10,698 nucleotides of DNA from CAVURW01 sp963743595 (GTDB lineage: Bacteria; Verrucomicrobiota; Verrucomicrobiia; Methylacidiphilales; UBA1321): NCBI GenBank assembly GCA_963743595.1, contig CAVURW010000228.1:1-10698 (forward strand), given 5' to 3'. Numbering within the stretch: the stretch's first letter is position 1; each line of letters starts with the position of its first letter. Under the pieces are notes generated by a model. That model saw only the letters and a list, made by a program, of their open reading frames with translations, was not told the DNA's origin and did no database searches. The position numbers and the translations under genes were made by a program. This document shows positions 1 through 5,052 of the stretch, in pieces.

Positions 1-42
1 TTGAAGGCATTCCTTTGGAACTCTGAGGGTTGGGGCGGTGAA

Positions 43-83
43 CCTAGCACTTCGGACGGCTTACCAGCCGTCCTCATGCTAGG
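43..83. other. Strong bipartite stem-loop
   Basis: The outer stem CCTAGCA (43-49) pairs perfectly with TGCTAGG (77-83). The inner stem GGACGGCT (54-61) pairs perfectly with AGCCGTCC (66-73) around a TACC loop. A 4x3 internal loop separates them, so 15 base pairs lie within 41 nt. The downstream CTTTGTT (84-90) is only moderately T-rich, so an intrinsic terminator for something left of the window is possible but not convincing. No tRNA arms surround it. It may be the folded end of the repeat element or a small structured RNA. Confidence 0.6.
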
Positions 84-97
84 CTTTGTTATGGATC

Positions 98-110
98 GCG
101 CCTTTGGCGC
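98..110. repeat. Short perfect inverted repeat GCGCC-TTT-GGCGC
   Basis: Five-base arms at 98-102 and 106-110 flank a TTT loop. This is the same small-stem, T-rich-loop style as the TTCC-TTT-GGAA motif at 10-20 and the ACATG-TTTC-CATGT motifs in the tandem units. Alone it would be unremarkable; it is listed because such motifs cluster in this block. Confidence 0.5.
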
Positions 111-140
111 TCAACTGAATCGTGCTCTACCCTCTCAAAT

Positions 141-405
141 CGAGACACCCACGCCGCAAAGCCGCGCGCGATTAGAGAAGATGAACCGCACTCAGTGTAA
201 ATTGTTAATTCTCAACATGTTTCCATGTCGAGACACCGACCCCGCAAAGCGGCGTGATTAGTGAGGATGAACCGCGCTCAGTGCAAATTGTTCACCCTCA
301 ACATGTTTCCATGTCGAGACACCGACGCCGCGACGCGACGCGACGTGATTAGCAAGGATAAACCGCGCTTAGTGCTCATTGTTCACTCTCAACATGTTTC
401 CATGT
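141..405. repeat. Three imperfect tandem repeats of 86-91 bp
   Basis: The units run 141-228, 229-314 and 315-405. Each begins CGAGACACC and ends with ACATGTTTCCATGT (215-228, 301-314, 392-405), a perfect inverted repeat with 5-bp arms around TTTC. The middle part carries a shared AACCGC-CTCAGTG core, diverged in each copy. Unit 3 is longest because of a micro-expansion of GCGAC, three copies at 330-344, where unit 2 has CCGC-AAA-GCGG (242-252). Units 1 and 2 can be translated into similar peptides, but unit 3 has a stop in the matching frame, so the repeat is not a protein repeat. The units are directly adjacent without spacers, which rules out CRISPR. Confidence 0.8.
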
Positions 406-474
406 CGACCTTGTGGAGACATCAGCAAAAATCAGAACGGGAGGCCACATCGTTCCTATGGAACTTAGGGCGCA

Positions 475-1668
475 CTAAATCGGTAACCCCAGTTCCAGCT
501 TGATTTCGGGATCGAGCAACCGGACACAGGCATTCGCTTCACGGCGGAAGAAGCCCGATTTTTGGAGCGCTCGCGAGAGACCCTCGACATTCGATTGCTT
601 CGGTAATCGGAACACGCCCGGTTCGGTCTCCGGCAGGTGAAACACCTCTTTGTAATGCTTTAACTGGAGGCGCGCCATGAGGGGTGGAGCGGGAGTGGCG
701 ATTGCTTGGACTTGCCAGAGATCGCCCCAGATAAACGCCTTCTCTTCGCAAACCAGGTCGATGAGGAAGTTATGCTCGTTCGGCCACATCATGCCCTTCT
801 CTGCCATTTCCACCTCGGCTTTGAATTCTGAATTTGTCGCCAGGTAAAGCGCGTCATTCATCGAGAGCTTGTCGGTATCGAAGATGCCGTAGGCGTGTGT
901 GCGCTGGCATTTGAGGTGGTGCCGAGTCCCTTCACGAGCGATCACCTGCCACACGCGTTGCTCACGTTGGGAGGGGTTCAGCGTCACGATCTGCGTGCTT
1001 GACCCGAGTTCCTCGAAGTCCGACTGCTTCGCTTTCGCCTCGTCTTGGTCGACCGTGAGCATCACGGGCACCCAACGCACGTTCTCCAGGCGCACCTGAT
1101 AGAGCGCGTGGTTGGTCGTGAAATACTGCGCGCGCGTGATCAGTTGTTCGGAGGAGGCGTCGCGCATGAACGTGAGCTCGGGTTCGCGCATTTCAGCCGG
1201 TTCGAGCAGGCGCACAAAGGAACGATAGAGCCCTTCCAATAATTCCCGGCGTTGAGCCGTCAGACGAAGGATCTCGCTCGATTTCCACGTCGGTTTCGGC
1301 AGTTGCTGGTAGTAATTCGAGACCTCCTGGTAGGTGGGCAGCGCCGGGACATTTCGATCGAGAAAGAAGGTGAGCGGCAATTTGCGGCTCCGACACAATT
1401 CGTCGATGATCTCGCCAGCGACGCTCTCTTCCAAGTGACTCATCTGAAACGAAATCCATACGCAGCCGGGATCCGCTTTTACGGTGGCAAAGCGTTCCTG
1501 CACTTTATACCACGATTGTACCTCGATTTTGTCTAAAATGCCCTCCATGCTGCACTGGCCGATAAGTCCCAAGCCATGGTGAAAATGGAGCACCTTCGTC
1601 GTTTCAGCCTTTTGAAACTCGATCTCCCAATGTGTCGAAGAATGCTTCTGTCGAATGCGTAGATTCAT
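475..1668 (-). CDS. Uncharacterised 397-aa soluble protein
   Basis: I do not recognise this protein family. The frame is open for 397 codons and ends in TAG at 475-477. I place the start at the ATG 1666-1668, which has AAGGG seven bases upstream. A TTG seven codons further out (1687-1689) would give 404 aa but lacks such a site. The protein has no signal peptide, membrane segment or repeat and is rich in charged and aromatic residues, so it is probably cytoplasmic. The N-terminal third alternates short beta-like stretches (around residues 12-70) with a helix-rich part (about 85-170). A Trp-rich segment near residues 300-320 (MMWPNEHNF, then IWGDLWQVQ) stands out. It is transcribed divergently from aspS with about 128 bp between starts and could share control with it. 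Codon use looks like its neighbours. Existence as a gene is likely; function is unknown. Confidence 0.8.
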   Translation of the reverse strand: MNLRIRQKHSSTHWEIEFQKAETTKVLHFHHGLGLIGQCSMEGILDKIEVQSWYKVQERFATVKADPGCVWISFQMSHLEESVAGEIIDELCRSRKLPLTFFLDRNVPALPTYQEVSNYYQQLPKPTWKSSEILRLTAQRRELLEGLYRSFVRLLEPAEMREPELTFMRDASSEQLITRAQYFTTNHALYQVRLENVRWVPVMLTVDQDEAKAKQSDFEELGSSTQIVTLNPSQREQRVWQVIAREGTRHHLKCQRTHAYGIFDTDKLSMNDALYLATNSEFKAEVEMAEKGMMWPNEHNFLIDLVCEEKAFIWGDLWQVQAIATPAPPLMARLQLKHYKEVFHLPETEPGVFRLPKQSNVEGLSRALQKSGFFRREANACVRLLDPEIKLELGLPI

Positions 1669-1691
1669 TTCTGTGCCCTTGTCGTACAAAG

Positions 1692-1718
1692 CGTTGCAAA
1701 TCCATCAAACGTTGCAAA
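1692..1718. promoter_or_regulatory. Direct repeat CGTTGCAAA x2 in the divergent intergenic region
   Basis: CGTTGCAAA occurs at 1692-1700 and again at 1710-1718, 18 bp apart start to start, or just under two helical turns. Each copy contains the palindrome TTGCAA. They lie between the 397-aa gene and aspS, right beside the former's start. A paired protein-binding site acting on one or both genes is possible. I could not place a convincing -35/-10 pair for either gene here. Confidence 0.3.
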
Positions 1719-1770
1719 ATGAATTATCCCTGATTTCGACAACTAAACAAATTTCTCCACGCCAAATCGT

Positions 1771-1784
1771 CTAACTTTTGTTAG
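1771..1784 (+). promoter_or_regulatory. Small hairpin CTAAC-TTTT-GTTAG before aspS
   Basis: This is a perfect 5-bp inverted repeat with a TTTT loop, ending 12 bases before the aspS ATG. It sits where a ribosome binding site would normally lie, and no Shine-Dalgarno sequence is visible there. It could affect aspS initiation or be chance: the arms are short and AT-rich. Confidence 0.25.
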
Positions 1785-1796
1785 CTTACCGACCCC

Positions 1797-3599
1797 ATGC
1801 CTCACTTGACGTCTGCTGAGAACCCCTATCGAACCCATACATGTGTCGAACTTCGCCCGACACATGTCGGCCAGATCGCCCGTATTTCCGGTTGGATCCA
1901 TAATAAACGCGATCTCGGCGGCGTGCTCTTTATCGATGTGCGGGATCACTACGGCATCACGCAGATTCTGGTGCCGCCCACCTCGCCATTTCAAGAGGCG
2001 CTTTCCCATCTCCAAAAAGAGACGGTCGTGATGATCGAGGGAACCGTCCGGCTTCGGCCCGCCGAAAAGATCAACGCCCAACTGGAAACGGGCGAGGTCG
2101 AACTCGAAGCCTCCCGTTACGAAGTGCTGGGCAGTTGCCAGCCCCTGCCGATGAACGTCTTCCCAGAGGATCACGTGCCCGAGGAGGTGCGGTTAAAGTA
2201 TCGCTTTCTGGATCTGCGCCGGTCTGAACTGCATCAAACGATTCTGCTGCGCTCACGAGTCATCGCTTCGATTCGTCGTCGGATGATCGAGCTCGGCTTT
2301 ACGGAGTTCCAGACGCCCATCTTGACCAGTTCGTCACCGGAAGGTGCTCGCGATTTCCTGGTGCCCTCCCGGCTCTACCCCGGCGAGTTTTACGCGCTTC
2401 CGCAGGCCCCGCAGCAGTTCAAGCAACTCCTCATGGTGAGCGGGTTCGATCGTTACTTCCAAATCGCCCCCTGTTTTCGCGATGAAGATGGACGTGCCGA
2501 TCGCACGCCAGGGGAATTTTACCAGCTCGATCTCGAAATGAGTTTCGTGACGCAAGAAGACGTGTTCCTGGCGATGGAATCGCTCTTTTCCGGTCTATTC
2601 TCCGAGTTCAAGCCCGAGTGGTCCGCCACGCCTGCGCCCTTCCCGCGCATCGCCTATGCTGACTCCATGCTGAAGTACGGCAGCGATAAGCCGGACCTGC
2701 GTATTCCAGTGGAAATCTCCGATCTGACGCCACTCTTCGCTAACAGCGAGTTCAAGGCGTTTGGTGGCAAAACCGTGCGTGTGATGGCGATTCCCCAGGC
2801 ATTCGAGCAACCGCGCTCGTGGTTCGATTCCCTTCAGGACGAGGCGAAGAAGCTGGGTGCGCCGGGCTTGGCCTATGTGAAGATCAGCGATTCTGGAAAG
2901 GAATTGGCAGGTCCAATCGCGAAATTCCTTGCCTCTGACGAAATCAAAGCGGCTTTGCTCAAAGTTGCCGGTACGGAGAAAAACGCGGTGCTGTTTTTCT
3001 CGGCCGATAAGAACGAAACGCGTGCGGCGAAAGTGCTCGGTGCCATGCGAGTAAAGATCTCGGAACAACTGAACCTGATTACGAAGCCGAGCGAATTCAA
3101 GTTCGCCTGGATCGTCGATTATCCGATGTACGAGTACAACGAGGAAACAAAGGCGGTGGAGTTTTCGCATAACCCGTTTTCCATGCCGCAAGGGGGATTG
3201 GAAGCGTTGGAGAAACAAGATCCGCTGACGATTAAGGCGTACCAGTATGATCTGGTTTGCAACGGTTATGAACTGGCTTCAGGAGCGATTCGGAACCATG
3301 TACCGGAGATCATGTTCAAGGCATTTGCAATTGCAGGATACGATCAGCAAACCGTGGAAAATCGATTCGCCGGAATGATCAACGCGTTTCGGTTTGGCGC
3401 ACCGCCCCATGGCGGAATGGCCCCGGGGATTGATCGCATCGTGATGCTGCTCTCGCAACACTTTAACATTCGAGACGTCATTGCGTTCCCGATGGCGCAG
3501 AACGGTCGCGACCTGCTCATGAATGCGCCCGCTCCCGTCTCCGACAAACAACTCACCGACGTGCACCTGTCGATTAAAAAGCCAGTGCCAAAGGCGTAA
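1797..3599 (+). CDS. aspS: Aspartyl-tRNA synthetase (AspRS)
   Basis: It charges tRNA(Asp) with aspartate in the cytoplasm (class II aminoacyl-tRNA synthetase). At 600 aa it has the normal bacterial length. An OB-fold anticodon domain (about 20-110) contains GWIHNKRDLGG. The catalytic core follows with the substrate loop SSPEGARDFLVPSR (179-192), the Asp-recognition motif QAPQQFKQ (203-210) and motif 2 FRDEDGRADR (227-236). The bacterial GAD insert spans about 305-430. The core resumes with FSHNPFSMPQGG (456-467), GAPPHGG (534-540) and motif 3 GIDRIVMLL (544-552). The forms PGEFYQLDLEMSF and FSHNPFSMPQGG are those I associate with the alphaproteobacterial-type branch. Leu40 and Lys91 fall where tRNA(Asp)-specific enzymes tend to have Leu and Lys rather than His and Gly, which suggests a discriminating enzyme. 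The ATG at 1797 follows an in-frame TAG 15 bases upstream and has no visible Shine-Dalgarno site. The stop codon abuts the next small ORF. Confidence 0.98.
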   Translation: MPHLTSAENPYRTHTCVELRPTHVGQIARISGWIHNKRDLGGVLFIDVRDHYGITQILVPPTSPFQEALSHLQKETVVMIEGTVRLRPAEKINAQLETGEVELEASRYEVLGSCQPLPMNVFPEDHVPEEVRLKYRFLDLRRSELHQTILLRSRVIASIRRRMIELGFTEFQTPILTSSSPEGARDFLVPSRLYPGEFYALPQAPQQFKQLLMVSGFDRYFQIAPCFRDEDGRADRTPGEFYQLDLEMSFVTQEDVFLAMESLFSGLFSEFKPEWSATPAPFPRIAYADSMLKYGSDKPDLRIPVEISDLTPLFANSEFKAFGGKTVRVMAIPQAFEQPRSWFDSLQDEAKKLGAPGLAYVKISDSGKELAGPIAKFLASDEIKAALLKVAGTEKNAVLFFSADKNETRAAKVLGAMRVKISEQLNLITKPSEFKFAWIVDYPMYEYNEETKAVEFSHNPFSMPQGGLEALEKQDPLTIKAYQYDLVCNGYELASGAIRNHVPEIMFKAFAIAGYDQQTVENRFAGMINAFRFGAPPHGGMAPGIDRIVMLLSQHFNIRDVIAFPMAQNGRDLLMNAPAPVSDKQLTDVHLSIKKPVPKA

Positions 3600-3601
3600 T
3601 G

Positions 3602-3733
3602 ATGAAATCCATACGTAAAAAGGTTAAGAAAAAGAAGTGGACTTGGGCCGATCGGCTAGCTGAGACAAAGGCAGCCGGGAAGATCATGACCAAAGAAGAG
3701 ACCGATGCCCTCTGGCGACTCGTGAGAGATTAG
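3602..3733 (+). CDS. 43-aa antitoxin-tail ORF (truncated Phd/VapB-type paralogue)
   Basis: This 43-codon ORF encodes a basic stretch (IRKKVKKKK) followed by TWADRLAE, GKIMTKEETDALW and a terminal VRD. Aligned by eye it matches the C-terminal half of the antitoxin just downstream at about 23 of 38 positions (IRKK, TWA, MT, ETDA, W, final RD), but the whole N-terminal DNA-binding part is missing. In Phd/YefM-type antitoxins the C-terminus is the part that wraps the toxin. The ATG at 3602 has AAAGG at 3590-3594, seven bases away and inside the end of aspS; a second ATG at 3599 overlaps the aspS stop. It is therefore well placed for coupled translation with aspS. Two bases after its stop an ATG opens a four-codon frame (3736-3750), possibly the stub of a lost toxin. 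It may be a decaying remnant of a second toxin-antitoxin pair or a functional decoy antitoxin. Confidence 0.6.
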   Translation: MKSIRKKVKKKKWTWADRLAETKAAGKIMTKEETDALWRLVRD

Positions 3734-3739
3734 GTATGT

Positions 3740-3768
3740 TTGACTTCTGATCGCTGTGATACGAATAT
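3740..3768 (+). promoter_or_regulatory. Predicted promoter of the antitoxin-toxin operon
   Basis: TTGACT (3740-3745, five of six to the -35 consensus) is followed 17 bp later by GAATAT (3763-3768), a weak -10. This predicts transcription starting at about 3775-3776, that is on the A of the ATG I choose for the antitoxin. The mRNA would then be leaderless, which agrees with the absence of any Shine-Dalgarno sequence before this gene. Confidence 0.45.
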
Positions 3769-3776
3769 GTATCACA
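3755..3776. promoter_or_regulatory. Perfect dyad, likely autoregulatory operator of the toxin-antitoxin operon
   Basis: TGTGATAC (3755-3762) and GTATCACA (3769-3776) are perfect 8-bp inverted arms around a 6-bp spacer, GAATAT, which is itself the predicted -10 box. The right arm ends on the first base of the antitoxin ATG. Phd-family antitoxins bind palindromes over their own promoters, more tightly when complexed with toxin. Position and symmetry fit that role closely. The binding itself is inferred. Confidence 0.65.
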
Positions 3777-4015
3777 TGAAAACCGCTACTGTTCGAGACC
3801 TGCGCAATCGGTTTGCCGACATCTCCAAATGGATAGAAGAAGGCGAATCGGTGACCATTACGCGGAGAGGAGTGGAGATTGCTACGATTATCCCCCCAAT
3901 TCGAAAGAAACTCAAAAGGAAGACCTGGGCACAGCGTTTTAAGGAATTCCCTGCTCTTGGGAAACCGATGACCCAGGCTGAAACAGACGCGTTTTGGGCA
4001 GCTCTTAGAGATTAG
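3776..4015 (+). CDS. Phd/YefM-family antitoxin of a VapC-type toxin
   Basis: It is a 79-aa antitoxin that should bind and neutralise the adjacent PIN-domain toxin and repress the shared promoter. The N-terminal half (MKTATVRDLRNRF, then WIEEGESVTITRRG and a hydrophobic ATIIP) is the Phd/YefM DNA-binding and dimerisation fold. The basic linker IRKKLKRK (about 43-50) leads to a C-terminal toxin-binding tail, TWAQRFKEF to MTQAETDAFW. I start it at ATG 3776, where the family motif MKTATVRDL begins. An ATG at 3767 and a TTG at 3740 in the same frame would add 3 or 12 residues that look unlike the family. The toxin gene begins five bases after its stop, as usual for a coupled toxin-antitoxin pair. 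The tail is duplicated in the 43-aa ORF upstream. Confidence 0.9.
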   Translation: MKTATVRDLRNRFADISKWIEEGESVTITRRGVEIATIIPPIRKKLKRKTWAQRFKEFPALGKPMTQAETDAFWAALRD

Positions 4016-4020
4016 CGATT

Positions 4021-4455
4021 ATGCTCGTCTACGTTGACAGCAGTTTTTTGATTTCGCTCTATCGACAAGATGCTAATCACAGCGCGGCGCAGGCTTATGT
4101 AGAAAGTCATAAGGTCGAGCTTTCCTACTTACAGTTACACCGGGTTGAGGTGAGAAATGCACTCAGGGTGAGTGTCTTTCAGAATTTTATAACGGAGGAG
4201 GAACTCAAGTCCATTTTTAGGCGGATTGAGGACGACTTGTCCGAAGGCTTTCTTGTTCACGTTTCGGTTACGTGGAATAACATTTTCCGACGGGCCGATG
4301 AGCTGAGCGAGACTTATGTCGCTAAAAGCCCGCAGCGGGCGTTAGATATCCTGCACGTGGCGGCGGCTTGGGAATGTGGAGCGTCGACTTTTGCAACGTT
4401 CGACCATCGGCAACGCAGTCTCGCCAAGATCAGCGGTCTCACGGTGAAACCCTGA
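4021..4455 (+). CDS. vapC: PIN-domain ribonuclease toxin, VapC family
   Basis: It is a 144-aa putative endoribonuclease; VapC toxins cleave tRNA or rRNA with Mg2+ and stop translation when not bound by their antitoxin. The PIN acidic residues are all recognisable: Asp6 in YVDSSFLI, Glu43 in HRVEVRNAL, Asp109 in RALDILHVAAA and Asp128 in TFDHRQRSLA. Length and end-to-end fold are normal for the family, and I see no truncation or frameshift. The ATG is five bases beyond the antitoxin stop with only a weak upstream ribosome site, so translation probably depends on that of the antitoxin. Pairing a PIN toxin with a Phd-type rather than an AbrB-type antitoxin is common. The target RNA cannot be read from the sequence. 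Confidence 0.93.
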   Translation: MLVYVDSSFLISLYRQDANHSAAQAYVESHKVELSYLQLHRVEVRNALRVSVFQNFITEEELKSIFRRIEDDLSEGFLVHVSVTWNNIFRRADELSETYVAKSPQRALDILHVAAAWECGASTFATFDHRQRSLAKISGLTVKP

Positions 4456-4497
4456 CGGCTCCGCAACTTTCTGATACCTTCGGACTTTAATCCTGAT

Positions 4498-4983
4498 ATG
4501 AAAACACGCTTCTTCTATTTCACTCTATGCGCCTGCCTGCTTACTTCGATCGTGGCGGGTCTCGCCAAGACATCGGTCCTGAAAGTCTCTTCACCCGACC
4601 GCCAACTTTCCGCTTATTCAGAAAGCGAAAAGGTGCGTGTCGTCTCCAAAACTTTCGGAGCACACATTGCGTGGACCTTCACCCGGACGGTCGATCTGAA
4701 CTGGTCTACGGACTCGAAATACCTGTTCGTGACCGATTACGTGACCGCAGAAAAGAACGCCGTCTTAATCTTCGCGTTCTCCACGAAGGCCAAACCGTAC
4801 CTCATTTACCAAACGCCCTACTCGGACTCCGTAAACGACCACTTCTATTTCAATTCGTACCGCACCGGTAAAGAAACCGCCTCGATTCGTCATGAGAAGG
4901 AATCGGGCGCGACAGAGAATCTGACGGTGGATTTAAACGGTCGGGCAAAAATCAATCAGACGATCTATCCGAGCCTTCGCTAG
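4498..4983 (+). CDS. Small exported protein of unknown function
   Basis: It is a 161-aa protein with a clear signal peptide: Lys/Arg at 2-4, a hydrophobic core at about 5-22, and a probable cleavage after Ala23 (AGLA before KT). An LCAC sequence at 10-13 resembles a lipobox but comes too early for a lipoprotein. The mature part has short strand motifs of the kind found in beta-propeller blades, SSPDRQLSAY (31-40) and NWSTDSKYLFVTD (68-80), but is too short for a full propeller. A single-blade fragment or small beta-sandwich is possible. It starts 42 bases after vapC and has no Shine-Dalgarno site; a TTTAAT at 4486-4491 could be a -10 for its own leaderless transcript. It converges with the glycosidase gene to its right. 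It is not recognisably part of the toxin-antitoxin operon. Confidence 0.75.
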   Translation: MKTRFFYFTLCACLLTSIVAGLAKTSVLKVSSPDRQLSAYSESEKVRVVSKTFGAHIAWTFTRTVDLNWSTDSKYLFVTDYVTAEKNAVLIFAFSTKAKPYLIYQTPYSDSVNDHFYFNSYRTGKETASIRHEKESGATENLTVDLNGRAKINQTIYPSLR

Positions 4984-4984
4984 A

Positions 4985-5031
4985 GCCTTTTCCGGTTAGG
5001 TGCCCACGCTCTGTTCTCCCCAACCAAAGGC
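4985..5031. terminator. Possible hairpin between convergent genes
   Basis: GCCTTT (4985-4990) plus GGTT (4994-4997) can pair with AACC (5022-5025) plus AAAGGC (5026-5031), giving 10 bp with a 3-nt bulge and a 24-nt loop. It lies between the convergent 161-aa gene and the glycosidase gene. There is no T-tract on either strand and the loop is long, so it is not a classical intrinsic terminator. Nothing else is seen in this short gap. Confidence 0.25.
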
Positions 5032-5052
5032 GCGGAGGCTCATGATCAATCG

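Larger units (their letters stand above)
10..470. repeat. Inverted-repeat-rich non-coding block bounded by TTCC-nnn-GGAA copies
   Basis: This stretch holds no credible gene but is dense with structure. It is bracketed by two similar direct copies: TTCCTTTGGAACT at 10-22 and TTCCTATGGAACT at 453-465, each followed within a few bases by AGGG. Each copy is itself a small inverted repeat. Inside lie a 41-nt bipartite hairpin (43-83), a GCGCC-TTT-GGCGC inverted repeat (98-110) and three tandem repeat units (141-405). The two short open frames here owe their length to the repeats and are not called as genes. The block could be a degenerate non-autonomous element (MITE-like), an intergenic repeat family or a structured transcript. 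The boundaries are my inference from the end copies; no target-site duplication was established. Confidence 0.45.

Noticed and set aside
43..83. tRNA or tRNA fragment (attachment site)
   Set aside because: The long paired arm could pass for an anticodon arm, but no T-arm, D-arm or acceptor stem is present around it.
141..405. CRISPR array
   Set aside because: Units are 86-91 bp, directly adjacent and diverged, with no spacers of uniform length.
1..503. Two short plus-strand open frames (1-261 and 261-503), with similar peptides from repeat units 1 and 2
   Set aside because: They follow the tandem DNA repeats, lie in different frames, start with TTG/GTG, and the corresponding frame in unit 3 has a stop. 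Differences between units do not favour synonymous positions.
1743..2174. 143-codon minus-strand open frame over the aspS start
   Set aside because: It is antisense to the anticodon-binding domain, with no ribosome site or family resemblance.
2595..3218. 207-codon minus-strand open frame inside aspS
   Set aside because: It is fully antisense to the conserved AspRS catalytic and GAD regions and is a codon-bias shadow.
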